Positions 9,601-18,180 of a stretch of 64,000 bases of DNA are shown here, one piece after another. This DNA comes from G963665085 sp963665085 (GTDB lineage Bacteria > Bacteroidota > Bacteroidia > Bacteroidales > JAAAOM01). The notes under the pieces were generated by a model. That model was not told the origin of the DNA. It worked only from the letters and a program-made list of their open reading frames with translations, and did not search any database. The position numbers were made by a program, and so were the translations under genes. Every line of letters starts with the position of its first letter. Position 1 is the stretch's first letter. Location: the NCBI GenBank assembly GCA_963665085.2, contig CAXXXS010000002.1, positions 62,001 through 126,000 on the forward strand, written 5' to 3'.

Positions 9601-11692
9601 TTTTATTTTTTCAATGACTCATCCTGATGATATAGAATGGTTAACCAATGAGATAAATAAAGCTATCAATACAAAACAGCCTTTTGATGTTACACACCGT
9701 ATTTGTCTTAAAAATAATTCAGTTAAATATGTGCGGGGGAGAGGAAGTGTTATGGAATATGATAAATACGGAGTCCCCCTAGTAATAAACGGAACAATGC
9801 AAGATGTAACAAAAGAACGTTTGTTACAGGCTGAGTTGATAAAAAGCGAAATTCTTAAAAAAAATATTCTCGCCAGTCAGCCTATACTCATATGGGCAAA
9901 AGATATTGATGGAGTATATATAGCTTGTAATCCAGAATTTGAGCGTTTTTTTGGAGCAAAAGAAAAAGATATTATTGGAAAAACCGATTATGATTTTGTT
10001 GAAAAAGATATCGCAGATGGATTCCGTAAACATGACAAAAAAGTTGTGGAAACGGGTAATTCAAATATGAATGAGGAGTGGATTACTTACTCTGACAATG
10101 GAGAGAAAGCATTGCTTGAAACTACAAAAACACCTCTTAGAGATGAAAAAGGAGAAATTTTTGGAGTACTTGGTGTTTCATATAATGTTACAAAACGAAT
10201 TGAGCGGGAAGATGCTTTAAGAGAGGCAAAACAAGAAGCAGAACATGCCAACAGGCTTAAAAGCGAATTTTTAGCTAATATGAGTCATGAAATAAGAACT
10301 CCTATGAATGCTGTATTAGGTTATTCTGAAATTTTAGCAGAAAAACTGAAAGATAATCCGGAATACCTCTCTTATGTTGAAGGGATTAATAAAGGAGGTA
10401 AAAACCTCATTTCATTAATTAATGATATTCTTGATCTTTCAAAAATAGAATCAGGTAAGTTAGAAATTAATACGACTCCTGTAGATTTTAGGAATCTATT
10501 AGAAGATATAAAACAAATCTTTGCTGCCAACATAAAAAATAAACACATTGATTTTAATATTAATATTGATAGTAGGCTTCCTCATGCGTTAATGCTTGAT
10601 AAAAAACGTATCAGACAGGTTCTATTTAATCTTGTCGGAAATGCTATAAAATTTACAGATAAAGGTGGAGTTAATATCGCAGTAAAAGTTGAAGGAATAA
10701 TTGGAATTAAAAGTAATATCGACTTATTTTTTGAGGTTGAAGACACTGGGATTGGAATTAGAGAACAACAGCTAACCGATATATTTGAAGCATTCAGACA
10801 AACACATGGAAATTATTCTCAATTTGAGGGAACAGGTCTGGGGTTGGCTATATCAAAGCGTTTAGTTGAAGCTATGAATGGTGCCATCTCTGTTGAAAGT
10901 GTAATAGGAAAAGGTTCTGTCTTTCGGGTTTACCTAAAGGATGTGGAAATTCCTCCTTTTGATATTAATAAGTATTCTGTTGATAAAAAGAATGAACTCC
11001 AAAATATTATATTTAACTCACCTCAGATATTGCTTGTTGATGATGTAAAATCAAATTTAGATGTAATACAGCAAATCCTAAACAATTATAACTGTAAAAT
11101 TAGTACAGCCTATAATGGTAAAGAAGCACTTAAGAAAATTGAAGAGCAAATCCCTGATTTAATACTCATGGATATCCAGATGCCGGTTTTAGATGGTTTT
11201 GAAACAACAAAAATATTAAAGAATAATAGTAAGTATAAAAAAATTCCGGTTATTGCACTTACAGCTTTAGCAATGACCGAGCAAATGGAAAAGTATATCG
11301 GTGTTTTTGATGGATATCTTACAAAACCGACTAAATTTAGTAAATTGATTGAGTGCTTGATAGAATTTCTTCCCTATACGCAGCTCGAAAAAAACACAAA
11401 TAATACCCATGAAAAAATCTTTGATAATAGATTGTTAGGTGATTTACCCTCACCATTAATTAATGTTTTCATAACTGAAATATTCCCCCTTTTTGACGAA
11501 TTAAAAGAATACTTTGATACAGATGATTGCCTCAATTTTGTATCTAAGTTATCTGATTATATTAGTGATTATGATTTACCCGAACTGAAAAATTTCTGCA
11601 TAGAGTTAACAGAATCAACTCAAAATATGCAGTTGTATAAGATTCAGGAATTATTAGCATCTTTTGATATTTTCCGTAAAAAAATAAAGTAA
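6638..11692 (+). CDS. Giant multi-PAS hybrid sensor histidine kinase with receiver domain
   Basis: A 1684-residue protein without transmembrane segments, starting at TTG 6638 since no nearby upstream start is available. Nine PAS/PAC modules begin near residues 29, 150, 277, 408, 533, 679, 806, 935 and 1069. They are followed by HisKA (MSHEIRTPMN, phospho-acceptor H1217), HATPase (NLVGNAIKFT; DTGIGI; GTGLGLAIS) and a receiver domain with D1512 (LILMDIQMP). The last 90 residues resemble an Hpt helical bundle but contain no histidine, as in degenerate Hpt tails. It should be a cytoplasmic sensor integrating several small-molecule or redox inputs. The next gene begins five bases after its stop, so the two are surely co-transcribed. 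No DNA-binding output is encoded nearby. Confidence 0.93.
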   Translation: MEQKKPTYKELENELKNLKNSYLKLKESQQRYKAIFETSSDGIGISKEGISVFCNDAYLKLFGYDKKEELIGKSILKQISPKEHEKIKTFISQNKKGKETLSFFESIGLKKNGEKFPFEMNVGSYYLGDDKYNVGIIRDISERKKAERELIESNEKFSSAFNKTSVSQIITSIPEGKIYDANEALLENIDKKIEDIKDNSTLELKFWINESDRDFFLEEIRKNKIVRNREYKFRFKSDLIRDCLVSADLIKIRGKDYLLTNLIDITERKRTEEKLKESEMRWHFSVDGSGLGLWDWNAITNEIYYSPQWEKILGFEEHEMIHNLNEWGKRIHPDDVENVHTDLSAHFEGITPIYSNEHRVLCKNGDYKWVLDRGKVVSWTEDNKPERIIGTYTDIDVQKKNQQIFIESIAKFKFLFEQSPVGIYIADTKGNIIDGNQKLLEILGSPSLEATKQINVLKYKPLVANGYSVFFKRCLETGVKQHLEMEYVSHWGKHSYISSYIVPLFDSKGNIKHVYTMMEDVSDRKVMEQELKESQLRLELFFTQSAIGFFFMMIDEPVVWDNNADKDKILDYVFSHQRLTKVNNAMLHQYRAKEEDFIGLTPMDFYGDNPDERRRLWRELFDKGKLHVDTEETKFDGSKLIVTGDYICLYDDEKRIIGHFGALSDVTAEREAQRALEISEERFKNIIESANDWIWEVDTSGKYTYASPQVSKILGYQAEELVGKMPFDIMPEKEGERILKIFLDNVKNKKPISNIENINIHKDGSFVILETSGMPFFDSQNNLLGYRGIDRDITEKKKAIIALHESEELLKTAQNIAKLGYWEVDFNSEKVTWSEQIYQIFDVTPQDFSPSFESFIELLHPDDRGIIENALKNTLNKEQEFDLVLRIILKEKRMKYISIHSNIIYDNEGKPIKSIGAIQDITKTKEDEVKLLEAKSELENINNRLKEAQRLSMMGSWSINQKKQEIDWSDEMYNILDFSKKNKITDPNFIFSMTHPDDIEWLTNEINKAINTKQPFDVTHRICLKNNSVKYVRGRGSVMEYDKYGVPLVINGTMQDVTKERLLQAELIKSEILKKNILASQPILIWAKDIDGVYIACNPEFERFFGAKEKDIIGKTDYDFVEKDIADGFRKHDKKVVETGNSNMNEEWITYSDNGEKALLETTKTPLRDEKGEIFGVLGVSYNVTKRIEREDALREAKQEAEHANRLKSEFLANMSHEIRTPMNAVLGYSEILAEKLKDNPEYLSYVEGINKGGKNLISLINDILDLSKIESGKLEINTTPVDFRNLLEDIKQIFAANIKNKHIDFNINIDSRLPHALMLDKKRIRQVLFNLVGNAIKFTDKGGVNIAVKVEGIIGIKSNIDLFFEVEDTGIGIREQQLTDIFEAFRQTHGNYSQFEGTGLGLAISKRLVEAMNGAISVESVIGKGSVFRVYLKDVEIPPFDINKYSVDKKNELQNIIFNSPQILLVDDVKSNLDVIQQILNNYNCKISTAYNGKEALKKIEEQIPDLILMDIQMPVLDGFETTKILKNNSKYKKIPVIALTALAMTEQMEKYIGVFDGYLTKPTKFSKLIECLIEFLPYTQLEKNTNNTHEKIFDNRLLGDLPSPLINVFITEIFPLFDELKEYFDTDDCLNFVSKLSDYISDYDLPELKNFCIELTESTQNMQLYKIQELLASFDIFRKKIK

Positions 11693-11697
11693 GCATT

Positions 11698-12804
11698 ATG
11701 GAAAAAAAACATAAAATCTTAATAGTTGATGATAACAATGATAATCTAAGTGTGCTTGGCAATATTTTGATGCGTCAGAATTATACCCTTCAGGTAGCCA
11801 ATAACGGTAAAATGGCAATACAGGTAGCACACAAGAAGCAGCCTGATTTAATACTTCTTGATATTAATATGCCCGGTATGTCAGGTTATGATGTGTGTAA
11901 AGAATTAAAAAAAGAACAGGATACGGCAGAAATTCCTGTAGTCTTTCTTACAGCACATACAGAAATGGAGAATATTAAACAGGGGTTTTCTTTAGGAGCT
12001 GTAGATTATATCACAAAACCGTTTCAAGAAGAAGAATTATTACTGAGAGTTAAAACACATATTGAGCTTAAAGAAGCTAAAGATGCTTTAAAACAAAAAA
12101 ATGAAGAGCTAAATTCTTTAAATGCAACAAAAGATAAATTGTTTTCCATAATAGCGCATGATTTACGTGGAGCTGTAGGAATTTTGCTCAATCTCAATGA
12201 ATTAATTACAGAATCTAATTCAATTGATGAAAATCGAATGCGTTCTTATCTTAATTCTCAATTTGAGTTGACACAGAGCACATATTTTTTACTTGTAAAT
12301 TTATTGAATTGGGCACAACAGAATATGAATCAAATTAAATACAATCCCAAAATGATTGATGTAAATAATTTGATTGATATCTATTTGTTAGATATGAAAC
12401 TCCTAATCGATCAGAAAAAGATTGGTTTAGAAACCCATTACAAAGAATTATATAAAGCTTATGCAGATGAGGATATGGTAAAGCTGGTTATCCGTAATTT
12501 GTTGGCAAATGCAATAAAATTTACTCCGGTTAATGGCCTAATTACTATTGATATTGAGGATAATAAAAGCATGGTTAAAGTGAAGTTTTCCAATACAGGA
12601 AATGGAATTTTACCCGAAAACATCAAAAAAATTCTTTCTGACCATGAGTATCTTACTACCCGTGGAACAGATAATGAGATAGGAACAGGATTAGGAATGA
12701 AGCTTGTAAAAGGATTTATTACACAAAACAAAGGAACTTTAAAAATAGAAAGTGAATTAAACAAGCAAACACAAATTTCATTTACCTTACCAAAATATAA
12801 TTGA
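11698..12804 (+). CDS. Receiver domain-histidine kinase (REC-HisKA-HATPase)
   Basis: A 368-residue soluble protein. An N-terminal receiver (ILIVDDNNDN, phospho-acceptor D55 in LLDINMPG, KPF at the end of the fold) is joined by a coiled segment to a kinase with H154 (SIIAHDLRG) and an ATPase domain with N-box NLLANAIKFT and G2 box GTGLGMKLV. In the G1 box the usual DTGxGI reads NTGNGI, an Asp-to-Asn change known in some kinases. It follows the giant hybrid kinase by five bases and probably receives phosphate from it through the receiver, so the pair would form a multi-step relay. Its own output partner is not visible. Confidence 0.92.
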   Translation: MEKKHKILIVDDNNDNLSVLGNILMRQNYTLQVANNGKMAIQVAHKKQPDLILLDINMPGMSGYDVCKELKKEQDTAEIPVVFLTAHTEMENIKQGFSLGAVDYITKPFQEEELLLRVKTHIELKEAKDALKQKNEELNSLNATKDKLFSIIAHDLRGAVGILLNLNELITESNSIDENRMRSYLNSQFELTQSTYFLLVNLLNWAQQNMNQIKYNPKMIDVNNLIDIYLLDMKLLIDQKKIGLETHYKELYKAYADEDMVKLVIRNLLANAIKFTPVNGLITIDIEDNKSMVKVKFSNTGNGILPENIKKILSDHEYLTTRGTDNEIGTGLGMKLVKGFITQNKGTLKIESELNKQTQISFTLPKYN

Positions 12805-12856
12805 TAAGTGATTTTTGAGACGATTTATTGCAGGATAATTGAAATTTGTTCAGAAT

Positions 12857-13924
12857 TTAAAATGAATTCACTTTAAATTCCAAGTTCTCTTTAATTATGA
12901 TATCCAAAGGAATATATTGAGTTTCTACAGGGGTAGTTTTGTAGTATAACAGATCAAACATTGTTTTAATAGCACGTTTCCCTTGTTGAATAGGACTTTG
13001 AGAAATGATGCAATCAATTTTTCCAATTTTAAGATAGTATTGATTTTTTTCAACAAGATCAAAGCCCATAAGTTTAATGTCCAAATCATGTACCTCATGA
13101 AAATGGGCTACCTGGTATGCCCTGGAATTTGTGACTAAAACACCTTTTGTACCTGGGTTTTTAATGTAAAATTTAGTGAGTTCCTTAAATACGGTTTCTT
13201 CATCAGACGAATTGATATTTAAAGAGGAAATTTTTTTCTGTTGTTCAGGAAATTCTTTTGAAAAAAGATTTTTAAATCCCTTCTCTATATTTAAAAAATT
13301 AGTTGAATTATCTATTCCTTTAACTTCATTGAGAATGAGTATTTCATTATTTACATTCAGAAGAGTAGGAAATAGTTTGCCTGCCATGTATCCACTTCTT
13401 TCTGTATTTGGGCCAATATACGTTATGTTGTTTTGATTGGGGATGTTCGCATCAATAAATGCATAGGGGATATTATATTTTTCCAGTTTTTTAATAAAAA
13501 GTAAACTCTCCTTTTCAAAAAGTGGGGCAAAGATAACTCCGTCTGGATTAAGCTGTAACAATAAGTCGGCTTGGTGTAAGAATGATGTCTCGTCAAATTG
13601 ATTATAAACAATAGTTTCAATAGAAAAACCAAAATCCTGATATTCTGCTGCTGTTTGTTTAACACCTTGACACGGTAAATGCCAATAATCTTCAGAATCC
13701 ATAGCTTGAGGAAAGAGAGTACATACTAAAAAGTGTTTGCCTAAAGCCAATGTTCTAGCCAATAGATTTGGATTATAATTCAATTCTTTAATTGCAGATT
13801 CAATTTTCTCTTTTTTGTCAGCAGATACTTTTCCCCTGTTGTGTAGAACCCTGTCAATCGTTCCTGTTGAAACATTAGCAAGTTTTGCAATATCCTGGAT
13901 AGTTATTTTCTTGTTTTTAATCAA
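12857..13924 (-). CDS. LacI-family transcriptional regulator
   Basis: A 355-residue regulator with a LacI helix-turn-helix at residues 8-30 (DIAKLANVSTGTIDRVL, HNRGKVS), the hinge segment ELNYNPNLLARTLA, and a periplasmic-binding-protein-like sugar domain for the rest. Such proteins bind palindromic operators and release them on sugar binding. It is divergent from the nagB-like gene, and the shared 269-base spacer carries two copies of the same palindrome (13985-14000 and 14129-14144). This makes it the likely regulator of itself and of nagB, with an amino-sugar-derived inducer as inference. It converges with the kinase operon. Confidence 0.92.
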   Translation of the reverse strand: MIKNKKITIQDIAKLANVSTGTIDRVLHNRGKVSADKKEKIESAIKELNYNPNLLARTLALGKHFLVCTLFPQAMDSEDYWHLPCQGVKQTAAEYQDFGFSIETIVYNQFDETSFLHQADLLLQLNPDGVIFAPLFEKESLLFIKKLEKYNIPYAFIDANIPNQNNITYIGPNTERSGYMAGKLFPTLLNVNNEILILNEVKGIDNSTNFLNIEKGFKNLFSKEFPEQQKKISSLNINSSDEETVFKELTKFYIKNPGTKGVLVTNSRAYQVAHFHEVHDLDIKLMGFDLVEKNQYYLKIGKIDCIISQSPIQQGKRAIKTMFDLLYYKTTPVETQYIPLDIIIKENLEFKVNSF

Positions 13925-13984
13925 TGTTTATAAATGAAGATTTTGCACAAAACTATTTAAATGATTTTCAATAACAAATATATT

Positions 13985-14000
13985 ATGTGTTCCCACACAT
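13985..14000. promoter_or_regulatory. Candidate LacI operator, site 1
   Basis: ATGTGTTCCCACACAT: perfect 6-bp arms (ATGTGT/ACACAT) around a 4-bp centre. It is 60 bases upstream of the lacI-type gene start, and the same arms recur at 14129. Spacing, repetition and divergent context support binding of the adjacent LacI-type regulator. Confidence 0.65.
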
Positions 14001-14128
14001 TTTTTTGTTTTATTTTTTCTCCTGATAAAAAATAAAAGCCCTTGCAGCTTGAAAAAATATAAAACTATCCATTATTTAGCGGATACCAATGGTTGAAAAG
14101 AAATATATTTTTTTAATCATTAAAAATA

Positions 14129-14144
14129 ATGTGTCCGCACACAT
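14129..14144. promoter_or_regulatory. Candidate LacI operator, site 2
   Basis: ATGTGTCCGCACACAT: the same 6-bp arms as site 1 with a CCGC centre, so the dyad axis falls on the C/G step typical of LacI-family operators. It lies 50 bases before the nagB-like ATG at 14194, placing it at or just downstream of a promoter. The 144-base distance to site 1 would allow looping. Confidence 0.65.
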
Positions 14145-14193
14145 ATTGATTTTTTATTTAGATTTGTTATCTGGAAATATAAAACATTTGTTT

Positions 14194-14967
14194 ATGAAAA
14201 ATAACTATAATCCGGTTTCCGAATACAAAAAAGAAGCCTTAAAAGTAAAAGTTTTTGCTAGTGAAAAAGAAATGGGGGCAATGGCTGCTGAATTTGTTTG
14301 GAAAAAACTTAAGGATGTCTTAGAAAAAAAAGGCTATGCAAATATGATTCTGGCTACAGGAGCCTCTCAATTTACTTTTTTGGATGCTTTAAAACAAAAA
14401 GATTTGGATTGGTTAAAAATTACGGTATTTCACCTAGATGAGTATAAAGGCATGTCAGATCAGCATCCTGCCAGTTTTAGAAAGTATTTAAAAGAAAGAA
14501 TATTAAACAAAGTAAAACCGGGTAAAGTATACTTAATAAATGGTGATGCTGAGAATCTTAAGGAAGAAATTAAAAAATATGAGATAAGTTTAAAAGGCCA
14601 CGAAATTGATATTGCCTGTATTGGCATTGGAGAAAATGGCCATATAGCATTTAATGATCCTCCAGTAGCAGATTTTAATGATTCTAAATTAGTTAAAGTA
14701 GTAGATTTAGACGAAGCATGTCGTAATCAACAGTTAGGAGAAGGTTGGTTTCCTACCCTTAATGATGTGCCTAAACAGGCAATAACGCTTACAATACCGG
14801 CTATTATGAGATGTAAAACTATTAGTTGTGTAGTCCCAGGGGTTAAGAAAACAGAAGCTGTACACAATACCCTAAATGGTGCTGTTTCCACTGCTTGCCC
14901 GGCAACCATTTTACGTACTCATAATGATGTAACTCTTTTTCTTGATAAGGATTCTGCAAATATTTAA
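14194..14967 (+). CDS. nagB: Glucosamine-6-phosphate deaminase-like protein (NagB/6PGL family)
   Basis: A 257-residue protein of the GlcN6P isomerase/6-phosphogluconolactonase fold. It has the phosphate loop ATGAS near 54-58, FHLDEYKG with the catalytic-base position D82, and GIGENGHIAFNDP with H150. Relative to E. coli NagB, the D141 position is Asn148 and E148 is Asp155; Asn at the first also occurs in Bacillus NagB, so this does not prove loss of activity. NagB makes fructose-6-phosphate and ammonia from GlcN6P, the last step of GlcNAc and sialic-acid breakdown. The ATG at 14194 is chosen because an upstream extension to 14089 would run through the operator and adds unrelated hydrophobic residues. 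A divergent-clade sugar-phosphate isomerase is the alternative. Confidence 0.82.
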   Translation: MKNNYNPVSEYKKEALKVKVFASEKEMGAMAAEFVWKKLKDVLEKKGYANMILATGASQFTFLDALKQKDLDWLKITVFHLDEYKGMSDQHPASFRKYLKERILNKVKPGKVYLINGDAENLKEEIKKYEISLKGHEIDIACIGIGENGHIAFNDPPVADFNDSKLVKVVDLDEACRNQQLGEGWFPTLNDVPKQAITLTIPAIMRCKTISCVVPGVKKTEAVHNTLNGAVSTACPATILRTHNDVTLFLDKDSANI

Positions 14968-15053
14968 TTATTACCTAAAATCCGCATAAAAAAACAGTTA
15001 AAAATCAGCAAGCCTTGAAAAATAAAATCATTCAGAGCTTTGCCGATTAAAAT

Positions 15054-15359
15054 GTTTTCACCTTTTTAGGTGCAAAATATCATAGCCGAGGAAAATTACA
15101 TTCTAAAGAAAATATCAAGTCTTTTGGCGGAATAAATTTCGCTGATGAAATAATCAAGAACGCCAGTTTATATAAAACTATTACCCTCCCCCTTGGTAGT
15201 AGGGGCAAACGGGCAGAATACAGTTATAGTGATTTAGCCCGTTCATGTTTTTTTCTGGTTTTATATGGGGACGGGTATGCAGAGGATACCAGAGACCACT
15301 TACGTGATGAGCTCAAACAGGTAAAAGGGTTTATGGTACTAAAAAAAACAAATTATTGA
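15054..15359 (+). mobile_element. Remnant of an IS1380-family transposase (N-terminal part)
   Basis: The frame from about 15054 to the TGA at 15357-15359 reads as the start of an IS1380-type transposase: SFGGINFADEIIK, a short gap, then YSDLARSCFFLVLYGDGYAEDT, split here at YSDLARSC / FFLVLYGDGYAED, and DHLRDELKQVKGF. It has no start codon of its own and is cut at a stop after about 100 residues; a complete transposase of this family is around 420 residues. No terminal inverted repeats were found. It marks an old insertion in the decay zone downstream of nagB. Confidence 0.75.
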
Positions 15360-15490
15360 ACTGGAATTTTATGCTAATCGCTACATATTGCAGCTTTTAT
15401 CACGTCATTCTCAATAACGTTCCCCACTGGATTTATATTTGCTAAGTATATAAGTTATCGTAAAACCTTTTTTAGAATATAAACGCTAGA

Positions 15491-15651
15491 TTATTTTTGA
15501 AACTGGATTTTAAACTCAGTTACAGCTTCTCCCCTCGTATTTAAGGAAAACTCACAGAAATGATTGGATAGCACTTCTCTTATGAGTGTCAAGCCAATAC
15601 CCTGCCCTGTCTTTTTGGTTGTAAAAAATGGTTCAAAAAGTTTCTTTTGAA
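15491..15651 (-). pseudogene. C-terminal fragment of a sensor histidine kinase (HATPase F/G2 boxes)
   Basis: On the minus strand, ending with TAA at 15491-15493, the frame reads KLFEPFFTTKKTGQGIGL followed by TLIREVLSNHFCEF. That is the F box and G2 box of a histidine-kinase ATPase domain plus its last strands (EFKIQFQK). Everything upstream (HisKA, N box, sensor) is missing and the fragment abuts the next gene's stop at 15653. It is the tail of a deleted kinase gene. Confidence 0.75.
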
Positions 15652-15652
15652 T

Positions 15653-16531
15653 TTATCTTATAATGTTCGTTTCGATTTTATACGCAACAATCTTGTTTGT
15701 CAGTAGCGTTGGAACTATGATGATTCCTTTTTCTTTTATAAATTCAAAATCTGCTACCCAATTGCCTCCTTCTGAAGTATCAAGAATTATATTGAAATTT
15801 CCATTTTCATCTTCCATTAACATATTATATTGCCAGGAAATAACATACTTATTGTTAATTTTCTTGATTCCATCAATTCCATTTGTAGTGTTTTTCAATA
15901 TGGTTTTATAGGATTTATCAGGTTCTTTTAGAGATATTGAGAACATATTAGCATCGCCTTTATTACCAACAATCAATTTATCATTCATAATAAAAAGTCC
16001 GTTTGGCATTTGTAATATTGAATCCTGGAACCAAATTTCATAATGATTATCTTTTACTTTATAAATCTTTTTATCCCTTGAATCTGAAATATAGATATCT
16101 CCATTTTCAGCAATAGCAATATCATTAAGTAAACCAGTTCCTTGTATTTTCAGCCTATTAAATATAGAATGTTGATTAACATCAATTTTAGTTAAACACT
16201 CCCTTTCTACTACATATAAAGTATCCTTAAACATAGCAATTCCTGTTGGCCCAAGTAAACTGTCTACCCACTTAAAATCTATGATGTTTCCCTCCAGATC
16301 TAATTTTGATATACATTCATCGAATATTGTATCTCCACTGTTTCGAAATCCCAGCTTATCATTGAAGTTTGATACATAAAGACAATTCCTTTGAGAATCG
16401 TAAACCACGGATTCAGGAGTCATAAAAACATCATCTGTCTCCCATAACTTTGAAAGCTTGATAGAATCATCAGAAAAAGAGGAGAAAAGTATCCCTATCA
16501 GGATAATAGTTGTTATTAATGTTTTCTTCAT
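15653..16531 (-). CDS. Secreted SMP-30/gluconolactonase-like beta-propeller protein
   Basis: About 292 residues with a signal peptide (MKKTLITTIILIGILFSS) followed by a six-bladed-propeller pattern: repeats such as NCLYVSNF, GPTGIAMFKDTLYVVE, LLNDIAIAENGDIYISDS and MPNGLFIMNDKLIVGN. SMP-30-like proteins include lactonases and many sugar-acid or unknown-ligand binders, and I cannot assign a substrate. ATG 16531 is preferred over 16552 because the extension adds charged residues before the signal peptide and overlaps the remnant downstream of the metallophosphoesterase start. It lies in a zone of broken genes but is itself intact. Confidence 0.8.
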   Translation of the reverse strand: MKKTLITTIILIGILFSSFSDDSIKLSKLWETDDVFMTPESVVYDSQRNCLYVSNFNDKLGFRNSGDTIFDECISKLDLEGNIIDFKWVDSLLGPTGIAMFKDTLYVVERECLTKIDVNQHSIFNRLKIQGTGLLNDIAIAENGDIYISDSRDKKIYKVKDNHYEIWFQDSILQMPNGLFIMNDKLIVGNKGDANMFSISLKEPDKSYKTILKNTTNGIDGIKKINNKYVISWQYNMLMEDENGNFNIILDTSEGGNWVADFEFIKEKGIIIVPTLLTNKIVAYKIETNIIR

Positions 16532-16541
16532 TTTAGTTTTT

Positions 16542-16882
16542 TTAAATTTCAACGAGCAATTTACTAAAAAATCCTTTCACATTTTCTTCGGGGTATCCAT
16601 GCGGGTTACAGATAATTCTTGTTTTGCCAATAAAGTAATCGGCACTTGTATGAATATGACCATGAATCCACAAATCGGGTTTAAGATAAGTGATAAAATC
16701 TTCCATGTCGGAGGCAAAAGCAGCCGTATTACTGGTTTATCTTTTACTTTTTCAGGGATCCATTCAATTCCCTTTATTCCTAAGTGAATATCTCCTGCCA
16801 GGATTAACACATCACATTCAGAAAAATCAAATTCATGCATACAGAATTCTAGATGTATATCACTTAAAATTTGAAGTTTCAT
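16542..16882 (-). pseudogene. Metallophosphoesterase remnant with internal deletion and frameshift
   Basis: The start is intact: MKLQILSDIHLEF, then CDVLILAGDIHLG, the first two metal-binding blocks (DxH and GD) of a calcineurin-like phosphoesterase. After DKPVI the frame is lost. A second frame then resumes with KPDLWIHGHIHTSADY and TRIICNPHGYPEENVKGFF, which is the C-terminal GHxH block, ending at the TAA at 16542. The central region with the GNHE block, roughly 100-130 residues, is missing. The gene is therefore non-functional. Confidence 0.8.
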
Positions 16883-17109
16883 CAGTTAAAAAAATAACTT
16901 ATAATTTATATACCAAGATTAGAATTTCATTCTTAGATTTTTAAAGTATAATATTAATACATAATAGCTAACTATTTTCATTATTTAATAAAATCCACTA
17001 AAAAAACAAAAAACAAACAACAAACTAATATTTCTACAAATATTTCTAATAAAATTACAATATTTTCATAGAAGCATTTTAGATTTTTGCAGGCTAAAAA
17101 TTTAGGAGA

Positions 17110-17451
17110 ATGGTTCGACAAGTACTAATTATCTTTGGTTGTCTTCTCGCTGGAAATTTAATTATCGAATTATCCGGTATAAAGTTACCAGCCAGTATTA
17201 TGGGTTTATTTTTACTGTTACTATTACTAACATCAGGAGTTGTAAAGCCAAATGAGATTAAAGATGTTGGCCACTTCTTTAATAAAAATATTGCATTCTT
17301 TTTTGTGCCTGCAGGAGTAGCAATAATGGCCTATACAGATATGATTACCCACTATTTATGGACAGTGATAATTTCTACGGTAATTAGTATCATTCTCGTG
17401 TTGGTAGTTTCAGGATGGTCACATCAAATTTTACGAAAAAAGAGAAAATGA
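17110..17451 (+). CDS. lrgA: LrgA/CidA-family membrane protein
   Basis: A 113-residue protein with four hydrophobic helices and the family signature KLPASIMGLFLLLLLL near residues 25-40, with FFVPAGVAIM near 64-73. LrgA/CidA proteins are holin-like; with LrgB they influence autolysis and, in several bacteria and plastids, carry glycolate or pyruvate. The start is the ATG at 17110, 58 bases after the last long AT stretch. Its TGA overlaps the lrgB ATG (ATGA at 17448-17451), so the two are translationally coupled. Confidence 0.9.
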   Translation: MVRQVLIIFGCLLAGNLIIELSGIKLPASIMGLFLLLLLLTSGVVKPNEIKDVGHFFNKNIAFFFVPAGVAIMAYTDMITHYLWTVIISTVISIILVLVVSGWSHQILRKKRK

Positions 17452-18155
17452 AAGAAGTATTAGTCAATCCTGTATTTTTTATTACCCTAACTTTGATAGC
17501 CTATTTTGCTGGTGAAAAGCTACAGCAAAAAACAAAATGGGTACTCACGAATCCTATATTAGTCGCCATATTATTGATTATTTTAATTTTGAAGTTATTC
17601 GATATTGACTATGGAACTTATCATGAGAATAGTAAAATAATTGATCTGATGTTACAGCCAGCAATTGTTTGTTTGGCCATCCCGTTATATTTCCAATTAC
17701 AAAGAATAAAAAAACAGGCGTTTATTATTCTTTTTAGTTCACTTATGGGCTCGCTTATTGGAATAATAAGTGTAGTACTTGTAGCTTGGTGGATGGGTGC
17801 ACCTAAAGAGATTATTTTATCACTTGTCCCAAAATCAATTACAACGCCGATAGCTATGGATGTATCAAGGGGTATTGGTGGTATTCCATCCTTTACAGCC
17901 TGCATTGTTATGTTTGCTGGTATATTTGGATCTGTCTTTGGATATGTAATAATGAAATATACGGGTGTTCGCAATCCAATAGCTCAAGGATTTTCTATTG
18001 GAATGGCCAGCCATGTTTTAGGCACAAGTAAATCCATGGAAATAAGTGAAAATTTCGGGGCATTTTCAACAGTTGGACTGATTATTAATGGTATCATTAC
18101 AGCAGTATTGGCTCCTTATATATTGCTAGGCATGCAAATGTTTCTAAATTTCTAG
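17448..18155 (+). CDS. lrgB: LrgB family protein
   Basis: A 235-residue polytopic protein with the LrgB signature LVPKSITTPIAMDVSRGIGG, then FTACIVMFAGIFGS, and the late block GMASHVLGTSKSMEI. It pairs with LrgA as an antiholin-like or small-organic-acid transport system in the inner membrane. An in-frame GTG-type upstream extension exists to about 17415, but the ATG overlapping the lrgA stop is the natural start. The downstream AraC-type gene is convergent, 25 bases away, and could be the regulator of a metabolite linked to this pair, though nothing shows that directly. Confidence 0.92.
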   Translation: MKEVLVNPVFFITLTLIAYFAGEKLQQKTKWVLTNPILVAILLIILILKLFDIDYGTYHENSKIIDLMLQPAIVCLAIPLYFQLQRIKKQAFIILFSSLMGSLIGIISVVLVAWWMGAPKEIILSLVPKSITTPIAMDVSRGIGGIPSFTACIVMFAGIFGSVFGYVIMKYTGVRNPIAQGFSIGMASHVLGTSKSMEISENFGAFSTVGLIINGIITAVLAPYILLGMQMFLNF

Positions 18156-18180
18156 AGAAACTTTTAAATATTGATTCTCT

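Noticed and set aside
14089..14193. N-terminal extension of the nagB frame from ATG 14089
   Set aside because: It would place the operator palindrome 14129-14144 inside the coding region and adds a hydrophobic segment foreign to NagB; the conserved part begins after ATG 14194.
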